From contig DATKPD010000052.1 in NCBI GenBank assembly GCA_035524315.1, forward strand, positions 1-55,484: a stretch of DNA of 55,484 bases, written 5' to 3'. Positions 24,393 to 32,521 of the stretch are shown here, in pieces; the stretch's first letter is position 1, and each line of letters opens with the position of its first letter. The position numbers and the translations under genes were made by a program. The notes beneath the pieces were generated by a model, which saw only the letters and a list, made by a program, of their open reading frames with translations, did not search any database and had not been told where the DNA came from. The stretch is from BOG-938 sp035524315 (lineage in GTDB: Bacteria; Pseudomonadota; Alphaproteobacteria; Caulobacterales; Caulobacteraceae).

Positions 24393-25046
24393 CTATCGGG
24401 CATGGCTTACCTCGCGGGGTTGGGCGGCGGCGTCGATGAAGCGTTCGACCCAGGCTTCCACCTCCGCCTCGCTGGCGTCCGGCGACGGTGGCGCCAGGTC
24501 GGCCGGAAGGCCGGCTAGGTCAGGTGCGAGACGAAGCGGATCGCCGCTCGTCTGGACAAGTCCAGGCGCGGCGACCGGGCAGGGGGTTGGATCCGCCGAC
24601 GCTGGGGTAGGCCGTGGCTGCCGGCGCCGGCATGACCCGCCGCATGAACGCCTTCTCTCGCCAGTAGACGATCTTCTCGCCCCGCACCGGCGGCATCCCC
24701 GCCTCGAGCACGACCAGTCGGCTGTCCGACATCTGGATCAGCTCCTGTGGCAACATCAGCGGCCGCCGTTGGTCAGACTCTGTGGTGCTTCAGTGCCGGA
24801 CGAAAACAGCGCCGGCCGGCTTTTGCTGCGCCCGGCGTAGGTCCAGGTCCCCAGCCGCTCGGACAGGTCCTGGGCCACCTTCAGCTCCTTTGGCGCGAAG
24901 GCAATCTCAATGCCGCAGTTAGCCATGATCTCCTCGGCCAGGTCTGCGCCGTATTCGGCGCGCAGCTGGGCGGTGTGTAGCTGTGGCCGCGCTTGGCTAT
25001 AGGGGATCGGAGTCATCGCCAGAAAAGCGTCAGTAGTCACCGTCAT
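24393..25046 (-). pseudogene. traG: TraG/VirD4 coupling protein, C-terminal frameshifted remnant
   Basis: Three successive minus-strand frames give one colinear coupling-protein C-terminus: first AEEIMANCGIEIAFAPKEL and LSERLGTWTYAGRSKSRP (25046 to about 24760), then RRPLMLPQELIQM, MPPVRGEKIVYWREKAFMRR (to about 24600), then DASEAEVEAWVERFIDAAA up to a TAG at 24393-24395. At least two frameshifts are needed (near 24765 and near 24570). The ATPase Walker motifs and membrane N-terminus (several hundred residues) are missing. In intact elements this protein brings the relaxosome to the secretion channel. This copy cannot work. Confidence 0.75.
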
Positions 25047-25405
25047 CGAGATTTTCCTCGTTGGGGTCTTGGCCTTCGGCCATGAGTTGGCGAAGCGTGG
25101 GTCTTTCGGTAGTCCTCAACCTGCGCCTTGGATACGTCGCGGGCATAACACAGCGGGGCGTAGCCGCCGGGCCGGCTGTAAGCGCTGCGACGCCCGCAAG
25201 AACTCCCATTGCGCGCCACGTTGTAAGGGCAGGCGCAGGGGCCTGGATAATTCGCGATCGATTCCTGGATGATGCGTTGCCGAATGGCGGCGTCTGAAAG
25301 GGAGGTCTCCTTCGCGTCAGCCGATTGGAGGCCCGCGGTGACGAGGTAGAGGGCAAGCAGGCCCACGCTGAAGGCTTGCTGTCCCCTCGCCGCTCCCAAA
25401 TGCAA
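25043..25405 (-). CDS. small exported Cys-rich protein, conserved hypothetical
   Basis: 120 residues with a signal-peptide-like N-terminus (GLLALYLVTAGLQSADA), then RQRIIQESIANYPGPCACPYN, NGSSCGRRSAYSRPGG and APLCYARDVS, followed by a basic tail. The pattern with four cysteines (CAC, SSC, LCY) and the SRPGG motif is one I recall from small exported proteins on alphaproteobacterial mobile elements. No function is known to me. It overlaps the traG remnant by 4 nt, so the two were probably once one operon. The tail after VEDYRKTH may be altered by the junction. Confidence 0.6.
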   Translation of the reverse strand: MHLGAARGQQAFSVGLLALYLVTAGLQSADAKETSLSDAAIRQRIIQESIANYPGPCACPYNVARNGSSCGRRSAYSRPGGYAPLCYARDVSKAQVEDYRKTHASPTHGRRPRPQRGKSR

Positions 25406-25774
25406 AGCTTGTTCTTGCGGACGCTGGGCTCAACCTTGCCGAGTGTCAACATCAAGCTTGGTTGAGCCGCGGACGTGGGGCGATGGAGGTTTTTCTCGAC
25501 CCCCTTACGCTCAGGGGACAAGGTTCAAGTTCGCAAGGCGGGCCCGGGTACAGCGTTGGCTTATTGTCTGCATTTGGGCCGCGCCTCAAGGTCGGCGCCG
25601 CCGATGTCGTCCAAGGGTCGGATCCGGTCGTTCGAAGCCCATGACCGAACGACAGGTTGCTGGAGCGGGCCCAACTTCCGCTAATGGCGCAAGCAGGACG
25701 TTCGCCCATCGAAGGATTGGTCGGACCGATCCGCAGGCCGCTAAGTCTAAACTATCATCCCCTGAGACACGAAT
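25406..25774. other. non-coding, decayed stretch
   Basis: No convincing gene is seen. Several frames are open but none has recognisable motifs or a coding-like third-position bias. The region should carry the promoter of the 25405 gene. Confidence 0.4.
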
Positions 25775-26362
25775 TCATCGATACAGAAATTTCAAGGCAA
25801 TGGGCTTTTGAGGCGGATAAGCCGGGCTCACGATGCCTCGCTCGATTAAGAAATCGAGATGTTCTTGCACCTGGTCCGGCCCTGACAGTCCGGGCCAACC
25901 CAAGCGCTCCAAGTCTGTTGCAGCGAATATCCAGCACTCGCGGCCGGGGACTGCGATGCCTTGTGAACGGGCCCACGCCATTGCCCGGTCCTTACGGATG
26001 ACCCGGGGCCCACCGCGACCGGCCCTCCAGAGATCGGTCGGCTCAAACGGCGGACATCCCGGTGGTTGCCGAAAAAGCCAACGATTGGCGACCATCTTGT
26101 CGGTGATCCCGAGGGCTTTTAGGAAGGCGACCGCCGTTACTACATCCCAGGCAAAACCGGGCAACTTGGCGAGGTTTTGCTCGGTGCCTGGTCCAATGAA
26201 CGACGGCGGGTCGAAGAGTCTCGGCACTACGTGCCGGGAGGCAGGAGGTAATAGCCCATGCTTGAGAGCGGTTGGTTCACACAATGCGCCGCCCGATGGC
26301 CCTCTCCCGCTCCGTGCGTGTGCGGCAGGCGACATCCGTAAGGGCACCGGCCGGTCCTCCAA
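25775..26362 (-). CDS. hypothetical protein, possibly chimeric at its N-terminus
   Basis: The frame is open for 195 residues. The last roughly 130 look protein-like (GFAWDVVTAVAFLKALGITDK, NRWLFRQPPG, WIFAATDLERLGWPG, VQEHLDFLIERGIVSP). The first roughly 50 look like noise, so the true start may be internal, for example the ATG in DKMVANRWLF. I do not recognise a family. It lies in the decayed junction between the catabolic island and the conjugation operon. Confidence 0.35.
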   Translation of the reverse strand: MEDRPVPLRMSPAAHARSGRGPSGGALCEPTALKHGLLPPASRHVVPRLFDPPSFIGPGTEQNLAKLPGFAWDVVTAVAFLKALGITDKMVANRWLFRQPPGCPPFEPTDLWRAGRGGPRVIRKDRAMAWARSQGIAVPGRECWIFAATDLERLGWPGLSGPDQVQEHLDFLIERGIVSPAYPPQKPIALKFLYR

Positions 26363-26403
26363 TTTCCCTGTGAACTGCGCTCGGTTGAGACTGCTGGCAC
26401 GAT

Positions 26404-26664
26404 GTGGCCGCTACGCTGGCTGATTTTAAACTTCTTGGCATCTCTAGAGTTAGTGAGCTGGCGACAAAGGATGCCGACGCACTTTATGTGCAGCTATGCG
26501 GGGTAACCCGACAACGACACGATCCGTGTGTGCATGACGTTTTTACCGCCGCGATACATCAGGCAAAAACAGGCGAGGCCATAAACTGGTGGAAGTACAC
26601 GCCAGCGCGGAAGGCGCGCCAAGCGGCTGGGCTATTTCCCAACGTGCTGCGTCATAATTCTTGA
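26404..26664 (+). pseudogene. Cdd1-type helix-hairpin-helix protein, N-terminally truncated
   Basis: 86 residues from a GTG at 26404; a stop lies six codons upstream in the same frame. The sequence LADFKLLGISRVSELATKDA, LYVQLCGVTRQRHDPCVHDV and NWWKYTPARKARQ matches the pathogenicity locus (Cdd1) family. That family normally starts with a full helix-hairpin-helix (IPGVGPA-type) that is missing here. Such proteins are probably nucleic-acid binding. Either a short form is still made from the GTG or the gene is broken. Confidence 0.5.
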
Positions 26665-26999
26665 TTTGCGATAACTTCCGTTGTGCGCGAGTTGCGGATT
26701 GGACCAACAGGGGCGACGGAGGAGGCTACGGGCTCGCCCTGGGGCTCGCTCTCGGTAAGGCTGCAGCGCTGCTACGTGGTTGAACCGACGTTCACCGTAC
26801 AGGAATGAATACCACTCGCAGCGGTTGTGGGACTCGTCTATAGCCGAGGTCGTTGGGCAGGGCGGATACAGCCTTCGCGGTCATAGGGAGGCGTGTGTCG
26901 TGTGCTCAGTGCCTATTCGCGTACCCCGGGCTTTGTCCGACCACGGCCGCCAGACATGTCTCCAGTCAGCATACATTTGCGTCCTGATGGCAGGCGTGC
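26665..26999. other. intergenic stretch, nothing recognised
   Basis: I see no gene or strong hairpin. It should hold the promoter of the LuxR-type gene. Confidence 0.4.
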
Positions 27000-27218
27000 G
27001 TGCCTGACAACGGGGGCCTGACCACACGACAAATCGAATGCCTTAGGCGGATCGCCGACGGGGAGACCTCGGCGGAAATCGCCGCGTCCCTCGGTCTGTC
27101 CAAGCGCACGGTCGACCACTACGTGCAGTTCGCGTGCGCCAAGCTTGGGGTTCGGAACCGCACCCAGGCGGTGGCGAAGGCCATCCAGCTGGAGCTGATC
27201 ACGCCTAAGCCGCCCTAG
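27000..27218 (+). CDS. LuxR-type HTH DNA-binding protein (HTH domain only)
   Basis: 72 residues from the GTG at 27000. Nearly the whole protein is a LuxR C-terminal HTH: LTTRQIECLRRIADGETSAE, IAASLGLSKRTVDHYVQFAC, AKLGVRNRTQAVAKAIQLEL. There is no N-terminal sensor domain, as in stand-alone GerE-like regulators. It is the nearest regulator upstream of the trb operon and on the same strand, so control of conjugation genes is a fair guess. Confidence 0.75.
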   Translation: MPDNGGLTTRQIECLRRIADGETSAEIAASLGLSKRTVDHYVQFACAKLGVRNRTQAVAKAIQLELITPKPP

Positions 27219-27400
27219 GACACCGGGGCATAAGTACCAGGGCATTGGCGCCATATTGCGCCGCGACTCCATCAAAGGTTTAAATCCGACCCGTGGTTGC
27301 GTCGGCTCGCGAGAGTGAGCGGCGGTTCCGCGGCGGGGCTGGACGGGCTTTCGGAGGCGATCTCCGGAGCCAACGACGTGAACCTCGCCGTGGTGATCCT

Positions 27401-27793
27401 GTGACGCATGACCCTGCCCTATCGCCGTTCAGAGCCCTTCTCACCCAGAGCGCCGGAGACCTGATGGCGGCGCGCGAATGCGCCAGGTCACTGCTCGCCG
27501 GGACGCCAGGCGCCGCCGGCGGTGTCGCGGCGCAGATGATCCTGTCGGCCGCCTGTCTTCACCTGCACGCGCAGGTCGGCCCCGAACCCGGACTGGACGA
27601 CGTGGGGCGCCTGCTCGCCGCCCTCCTCGCGCACGAACCTTCAGCATGGGCGGCGCTGCGGCACAGCTCGATTCAGTTCGTGCAGTATGCCGTCGAGGAG
27701 CTGATCGACAGTTGCCCGCATGTCGCCAAGCAGGCGCTGAACACAGCCCTCCTCGCCGTGACAGCAAAGCTTCCACTTTACTGCTCAGGTTGA
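27401..27793 (+). CDS. short helical protein upstream of trbC; possible TraG/VirD4 central fragment
   Basis: 130 residues from a GTG at 27401 (an upstream GTG at 27293 is in frame but looks non-coding). The order ARECARSLLAGTPG, AAQMILSAACLHLHAQVG, LDDVGRLLAALLAHEPSAW, VQYAVEELIDSC, ALNTALLAVTAKL resembles the helical insert of TraG/VirD4 coupling proteins (a DAQNIA..L.DP...AA.LL..AILH pattern, then a VLSTA-like helix). No Walker motif is present. It occupies the place where trbB is expected. The similarity is by eye only. Confidence 0.4.
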   Translation: MTHDPALSPFRALLTQSAGDLMAARECARSLLAGTPGAAGGVAAQMILSAACLHLHAQVGPEPGLDDVGRLLAALLAHEPSAWAALRHSSIQFVQYAVEELIDSCPHVAKQALNTALLAVTAKLPLYCSG

Positions 27794-27811
27794 AGGGGAC
27801 TGCTCAGGTTG
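27780..27811. repeat. 13-bp direct repeat
   Basis: ACTGCTCAGGTTG occurs at 27780-27792 and 27799-27811, 19 bp apart. It overlaps the end of the preceding ORF and lies upstream of the palindrome at 27844. It could be regulator half-sites or a short duplication. Confidence 0.6.
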
Positions 27812-27843
27812 CTCGCAGTCGAGATGCGTAAAAACAGCGGGAC

Positions 27844-27867
27844 GCAGTAAAATAGATAAAATACTGC
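27844..27867. promoter_or_regulatory. 24-nt palindromic site upstream of the trb operon (copy 1)
   Basis: GCAGTA-N12-TACTGC with an A/T-only spacer apart from one G. The same arms, length and GATAAAA spacer end occur at 40475-40498 upstream of the toprim/parB operon. It lies 74 nt before the trbC start and is the best candidate operator (or operator plus -10 region) for the conjugation operon. Confidence 0.7.
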
Positions 27868-27940
27868 TTGACGAGGAAGCGGCCCTGGCGGTTCTCTGGG
27901 CCTGCCCGCGTTTCCCGGGCGCCCCACGGCGAGGCCCACA

Positions 27941-28291
27941 ATGAAGCGTCTGCCCCCTTCCCTCCGCTCCGCCGCCGCCCGGATCCGATCCGCGCCGCTG
28001 GTGGCCTTCGTCGCGCTCACGGTCGCGGCGCCCGCCTGGGCCGGGACCACCACGGGCGGGTCCATGCCCTGGGAAACCCCGCTGCAGACCATCGAGGCGT
28101 CGCTGTCCGGGCCGGTGGCCAAGGCGGTCGGCATCATCGCCATCGTCATCACCGGCCTGGGTTTCGCCGTGTCCGAAAGCGGCTCGGTCGTCCGCAAGGG
28201 GATGGGCATCGTCTGCGGCCTGGCCATCGCCCTCACTGCCACCACCTTCATCACCACGTTGTTCACCGCGACCTCCGGGGCGGTGTTCTGA
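27941..28291 (+). CDS. trbC: TrbC/VirB2 pilin, conjugative transfer
   Basis: 116 residues. A long signal peptide ends near APAWAGT. Two hydrophobic helices follow (AKAVGIIAIVITGLGFAVSE and GIVCGLAIALTATTFITTLF), the layout of TrbC/VirB2 major pilin subunits. It is the first gene of a tightly packed operon and its stop overlaps the trbD start (TGATG). It builds the extracellular pilus of the type IV secretion system. Confidence 0.88.
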   Translation: MKRLPPSLRSAAARIRSAPLVAFVALTVAAPAWAGTTTGGSMPWETPLQTIEASLSGPVAKAVGIIAIVITGLGFAVSESGSVVRKGMGIVCGLAIALTATTFITTLFTATSGAVF

Positions 28292-28557
28292 TGGCCGTCT
28301 CCCGCCTCGAGGGGTTCGAGATCGCCTTCCATGGCTCGTTGTCGGAACCGGTGACGATCGCCGGCGTACCCCGCACCATCGCCATCCTCAATGGCGTGCT
28401 GACCGCCGTGCTCGCCCTCGGCCTGCAGACGCCCTGGCTGGGCGTGCCTCTGGGGCTCGCCATTCATTCGGGCTGCTACTGGCTGAACAAGCGCGATCCC
28501 TACTTCTTCGACGCGCTGAAGCGGCACGTCCGCCAGCGGCCCTACCTGGACGCCTAG
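28291..28557 (+). CDS. trbD: TrbD/VirB3 conjugative transfer protein
   Basis: 88 residues from the ATG overlapping the trbC stop. VIRB3/TrbD family features: FEIAFHGSLSEPVTIAGVPR near the N-terminus, one or two membrane helices (ILNGVLTAVLALGLQTPWLG) and DPYFFDALKRHVRQRPYLDA at the end. It is a small inner-membrane component needed for pilus assembly, working with TrbE. Confidence 0.88.
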   Translation: MAVSRLEGFEIAFHGSLSEPVTIAGVPRTIAILNGVLTAVLALGLQTPWLGVPLGLAIHSGCYWLNKRDPYFFDALKRHVRQRPYLDA

Positions 28558-28558
28558 C

Positions 28559-28762
28559 GTGGTGTGGGCCCTGGCGATCCTCAGCTCGCCGGCCGCGCAG
28601 TTCGCGCTGTTCGCCGCCTTTTGCTGGGCGCCGGCCACGGGGTTTCCGACCTGGCCGGCCCTGAGCCGCGGCCGCCTCGGCTCGACTGTGGCGATCTCGC
28701 TCGCCGTGGGCGCCTTCGTCTTCCTCGCGGCGCGCCAGGCCGGCGTCTCCGCCGAACCGTGA
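28559..28762 (+). CDS. small two-helix membrane protein in the trb operon
   Basis: 67 residues from a GTG at 28559, one base after trbD. Two hydrophobic stretches (AAQFALFAAFCWAPATGF and STVAISLAVGAFVFLAARQA). The spacing to neighbours (1 nt and 7 nt) supports a real gene. I do not recognise a family. Confidence 0.55.
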   Translation: MVWALAILSSPAAQFALFAAFCWAPATGFPTWPALSRGRLGSTVAISLAVGAFVFLAARQAGVSAEP

Positions 28763-28769
28763 GGCCGCG

Positions 28770-31229
28770 ATGCTGTACCTCAAGGAGTATCGCCCCAAGG
28801 CCACCCGGCTTTTCGACCACCTGCCCTGGGCGGCGCTGATCGGGCCGGGGCTGATCCTGAACAAGGACGGGGGCTTTCAGAAAACCTTGGCGTTTCGGGG
28901 CCCCGACCTCGCATCCTCGACGGATGCCGGGCTGGTCGCGGCCCGGGCGCAGCTGAATAACGCGCTGCGCCGTCTCGGCTCGCGCTGGTGCGTCCACATC
29001 GAAGCGCTGCGCGCGGGATCGCAGGACTATCCGACGTCGGCCTTTCCCGAACCGGTCTCGGCGCTGATCGACGATGAGCGGCGCGGCTCCTTCGAGGCCG
29101 AGGAGCGGCACTTCGAGAGCCGCTACTTCATGACCTTCACGCACCTCCCGCCGGAGGAGGCGATCTCGACGGCGGAATCGTTGCTGTTGGAGAACGCCCC
29201 AGCCGGACGCGGCGCGGAGGGGATGTATCGCGCGGCGCTGGGCGGCTTCCTGGCTACGGTCCGCCAGATCGCCGACATCCTGGCCGCCATCATGCCGGAG
29301 GTGCGCGAGCTTACCGACGACGAGACCCTGACCTACCTCCACGGCTGCATCTCGACCAAGCGGCACTATGTCCGCACGCCCGACACCCCAGCCTATCTCG
29401 ACGCCTTTCTGTGCGACGACGATTTCCAGGGCGGGCTCTTCCCGCGCCTCGGCGGCCAATACATGCGCACCATCTCGGTGCGCGCCTTCCCGACCGCCTC
29501 CTCGCCTGGACTGCTCGACCGGCTGAACGAGCTGGGCGTCGCCTACCGCTGGACGTGCCGGTTCATGCCGCTCGACAAGGAGGACGCCCGCAAGCTGGTC
29601 TCGACGGTTCGCAAGCGCTGGTTCGCCAAGCGCAAGGGCGTCATGGCCCTGATCAAGGAGGCGATCACCCGCGAGCCCTCGATGCTGGAGGACCCGGACG
29701 CAGCGGCCAAGACCCAGGACGCGGATGCGGCTCTGGCCATCCTTGGCGGCGACTATGCCTCGATCGGCTACTTCACCCCAACCGTCACCCTCATGGACGC
29801 CGATCCGGACCGGCTGGCCGACCGGGTCCGCGAGGTGGAAAGCGCCATCAACCGGGTAGGCTTCGTCTGCAAGGTCGAGGACGTCAATGCGGTGGAGGCG
29901 TGGCTGGGCTCCTTGCCGGGGCAGGCCTACGCGGACCTGCGCCGTCCGCTGGTCTCCTCCCTGAACCTTTGCGACATGATCCCGATGTCGGCGATCTGGC
30001 CGGGCCCCTCGCGCAACAGCCACCTGACAGCCGAGTGCGCCAAGCGCGGCCACGCCGGGAGCCAGCCGCCGCTGATGGTCGCCCATACCGCCGGCGCCAC
30101 GCCCTTCCGGCTCGACTTGCACCAGGGCGACGTGGGCCACGCCATGGTGGTGGGCCCGACCGGCGCCGGGAAATCGGTGCTCCTCAACACCCTTGCGCTG
30201 CAATGGCTGCGGTATCCCGAGGCGCAGGTGTTCTTCTTCGACAAGGGCGCCTCCTCGCGCGCCTCGGCGCTGCTGTCTGGCGGCCAGTTCTTCGTCCTGG
30301 GCGGCGACCAGACCGACCTTGCCTTCCAGCCCCTGGCCGACCTTGAGGGACCCGAGGATCGCACCTGGGCTCAGGAGTGGGTGCAGGACCTGGTGGCGGC
30401 CGAGGGCGTGGAGCTGACGCCGGCGGTAAAGGAGGAGATCTGGAGCGGGCTTCGCAACCTCGCCGCCGGCCCCCGCGAACAACGGACCCTGACCCTGCTG
30501 GCCGCCACCATCCAGGACCAGGCGGTGAAGTCCGCTTTGCAGCCCTACACCCTCTCGGGCCCGCACGGTCACCTGCTCGACGCCCAGGACAACAGCCGTG
30601 TCGCCGCGCGCTGGCAGACCTTCGAGATGAGCGAACTGATGGCAGCCAAGGCCGCCCTGCAGCCGGTCCTGACCTACATCTTCCGCACGCTGGAGGCGCG
30701 GTTCGATGGCCGACCGACCCTGCTGGTGCTCGACGAGGCCTGGCTGTTCCTCGACCAGGGGACCTTCGCGGCGAAGATTCGCGAGTGGCTGAAGACCCTG
30801 CGCAAGTTTAACGTCGCCGTGGTTTTCGCCACCCAAAGCCTGGCCGACATCGCCCGATCGGCGATCGCCCCGGCCCTGATCGAGTCGTGTCCGACCCGCA
30901 TTTTCCTACCCAACCCGGACGCCGCGACGCCCCACATTGCCGCGCTCTATGAGGGCTTCGGTCTCAACGACCAGCAGCTGCGGATCATCACCTCGGCCAC
31001 GCCCAAGCGGGACTACTACTACCAGTCCGCAGCCGGGAACCGGCTGTTCGAGCTCGGGCTCGGTCCGATCGCGCTCGCCGCCGTCGGCGCTTCCTCGCCC
31101 GGCGATCACAAGCGCATCGATCTGGCGCTGGCCGGGGACGAACCGTTCGCGGCGGCCTTCTACCGGGGCCAATCGCTGCCTGAAGTCGCCGACTATCTCG
31201 CGCGCCTGCGCGTCGGGCGGGCGGCATGA
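28770..31229 (+). CDS. trbE: TrbE/VirB4 ATPase, conjugative transfer
   Basis: 819 residues, the normal length. An N-terminal CagE_TrbE_VirB domain is followed by the ATPase: Walker A GPTGAGKSVLLNTL near residue 465, Walker B LLVLDEAWLFLD near residue 650, and the ATQSL motif (VVFATQSLADI). It is the main cytoplasmic ATPase that energises pilin extraction and transfer. It overlaps the following small gene by 4 nt (ATGA). Confidence 0.95.
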   Translation: MLYLKEYRPKATRLFDHLPWAALIGPGLILNKDGGFQKTLAFRGPDLASSTDAGLVAARAQLNNALRRLGSRWCVHIEALRAGSQDYPTSAFPEPVSALIDDERRGSFEAEERHFESRYFMTFTHLPPEEAISTAESLLLENAPAGRGAEGMYRAALGGFLATVRQIADILAAIMPEVRELTDDETLTYLHGCISTKRHYVRTPDTPAYLDAFLCDDDFQGGLFPRLGGQYMRTISVRAFPTASSPGLLDRLNELGVAYRWTCRFMPLDKEDARKLVSTVRKRWFAKRKGVMALIKEAITREPSMLEDPDAAAKTQDADAALAILGGDYASIGYFTPTVTLMDADPDRLADRVREVESAINRVGFVCKVEDVNAVEAWLGSLPGQAYADLRRPLVSSLNLCDMIPMSAIWPGPSRNSHLTAECAKRGHAGSQPPLMVAHTAGATPFRLDLHQGDVGHAMVVGPTGAGKSVLLNTLALQWLRYPEAQVFFFDKGASSRASALLSGGQFFVLGGDQTDLAFQPLADLEGPEDRTWAQEWVQDLVAAEGVELTPAVKEEIWSGLRNLAAGPREQRTLTLLAATIQDQAVKSALQPYTLSGPHGHLLDAQDNSRVAARWQTFEMSELMAAKAALQPVLTYIFRTLEARFDGRPTLLVLDEAWLFLDQGTFAAKIREWLKTLRKFNVAVVFATQSLADIARSAIAPALIESCPTRIFLPNPDAATPHIAALYEGFGLNDQQLRIITSATPKRDYYYQSAAGNRLFELGLGPIALAAVGASSPGDHKRIDLALAGDEPFAAAFYRGQSLPEVADYLARLRVGRAA

Positions 31230-31537
31230 CCCCGATCACCCAAGGCCCTCTGACCGAGCGCGACCTGCGCCAGCTCCTGGGCCTCGCCGGTCGCCTGCCG
31301 CTGGCCTGTACCACGAGCGTGCGGCGCCGCCGCCTGCTGGTCCTGGGTCTGGCGTCGCCGGGCTTCCTCCTCGTGACGACCACACCCGTCCACCAGGTCT
31401 TCGGCCTTCTCGTCCTCGGCCTGGCGCTGTTCGCCGCGGCTCTCCTGTTCCGCGCTCGCACCGAGCCGGTGTTCGTGCGCGCCGAGGCCGCCGCCCTCTG
31501 GCCCCCCTCATCGTTCCGGGAGATCCACCATGCGTAA
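31226..31537 (+). CDS. small membrane protein in the trb operon
   Basis: 103 residues from the ATG overlapping the trbE stop. An N-terminal basic stretch (SVRRRRLL) is followed by two hydrophobic helices (VLGLASPGFLLVTTTPVHQV and FGLLVLGLALFAAALLF). It overlaps trbJ by 8 nt. It lies between trbE and trbJ; the family is not recognised. Confidence 0.55.
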   Translation: MTPITQGPLTERDLRQLLGLAGRLPLACTTSVRRRRLLVLGLASPGFLLVTTTPVHQVFGLLVLGLALFAAALLFRARTEPVFVRAEAAALWPPSSFREIHHA

Positions 31538-32240
31538 GGTCCTGTCCGCCGCCAGCGCCCTGCTGGCTCTCACGCTCGCGGCCACGCCGCCGCCGGCCCA
31601 GGCGCAGATGGCGGTCGTCGACGTCAAGGCGATCCTTCAGGCCGAGCAGCAGGTGTCCAACGAGCTGACCCAGATCCAGCGGCTGGAGAGCCAGCTCACC
31701 AACCAGGCGGCCATGCTGCAGAAGCTGCAGACCGACGTCACCGGCCCGATCACCCAGATCGCCAGCCAGGCGACGGGGATCCTGCAGCAGGCCCAAGGCA
31801 TCGGCTATGGGGCCCAGAATATCGCCGGCCAGTACGCCAGCCTCTATCCGCAGACCATGCCGGGCGCGTCGCTGGCCACGACTCAGGCCTCGCTGGCAAG
31901 CTGGCGCAACAACAACGCCTTGGCCATCCAGCAGGCCCTGGCGATGCAGAACCTCATCGCCCAGGGCCAGCCGACCACGACCTCACAGGTCCAGGCGGCG
32001 GTCAGCGCGTCCCAAGGCGCCGCCGGTCAGACCTCAGCGATCCAGGCCACCAACCAGCTCTTGGCGACGGTCTCCGCCCAGCTGACCCAGCTGCAAAACC
32101 TGCTCATCACCCAGGCGCGCGCCGAACAGGTGCTCGCCGCCCAGGCTCAGGCCTCGCAAGCGACCGGCGCCGCCGACAGCCAGCGGTATTGGACGGTCAC
32201 CGCGCCGGCCAGCCGCGTGCAGAACCCGGGGACCCTGTGA
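31530..32240 (+). CDS. trbJ: TrbJ (VirB5-like) conjugative transfer protein
   Basis: 236 residues. A signal peptide (ALLALTLAATPPPAQA) is followed by helical, Gln-rich coiled-coil sequence (TQIQRLESQLTNQAAMLQKL, and repeated TQLQNLLITQARA-type helices), as in TrbJ. It is a periplasmic or pilus-tip component that helps mate contact. The stop overlaps the next start. Confidence 0.88.
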   Translation: MRKVLSAASALLALTLAATPPPAQAQMAVVDVKAILQAEQQVSNELTQIQRLESQLTNQAAMLQKLQTDVTGPITQIASQATGILQQAQGIGYGAQNIAGQYASLYPQTMPGASLATTQASLASWRNNNALAIQQALAMQNLIAQGQPTTTSQVQAAVSASQGAAGQTSAIQATNQLLATVSAQLTQLQNLLITQARAEQVLAAQAQASQATGAADSQRYWTVTAPASRVQNPGTL

Positions 32241-32509
32241 TGCGCCGAATTCTCCTCATCGCCGGCCTGGTCGGTTTGGCCGCGCTGGCGGCCTGTTCGC
32301 CGGCCGCCCCGGCCCATGACAAGGCCTATTACGCCGCCCACGAGGCCGAGCGGACGAGCCAGATCGCCGCCTGCAAGAACGACCCCGGCGGCCTCGGCGC
32401 CACGCCGAACTGCGTCAACGCCCAGGCGGCCGACGCCGACGTCCACACCCAGCACTTCTACGACACGGCCAAGCCCGCCTCGCGCGTGCAGGACCCGGGC
32501 AAGCTCTAG
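32240..32509 (+). CDS. EexN-type entry exclusion lipoprotein (TrbK position)
   Basis: 89 residues from the ATG overlapping the trbJ stop. The lipobox LAALAAC places the mature Cys near residue 19. The IAACKNDPGGLGATPNCVNA segment is the EexN family signature, with two cysteines. It would sit in the inner membrane and block redundant transfer into cells already holding the element. The order trbJ-eex-trbL is that of known Trb systems. Confidence 0.8.
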   Translation: MRRILLIAGLVGLAALAACSPAAPAHDKAYYAAHEAERTSQIAACKNDPGGLGATPNCVNAQAADADVHTQHFYDTAKPASRVQDPGKL

Positions 32510-32521
32510 GAGGACCTGACG

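Noticed and set aside
28581..30836. A minus-strand frame of 751 codons antisense to trbE.
   Set aside because: TrbE is unambiguous on the plus strand with Walker A and B; the opposite frame is a codon-bias shadow.
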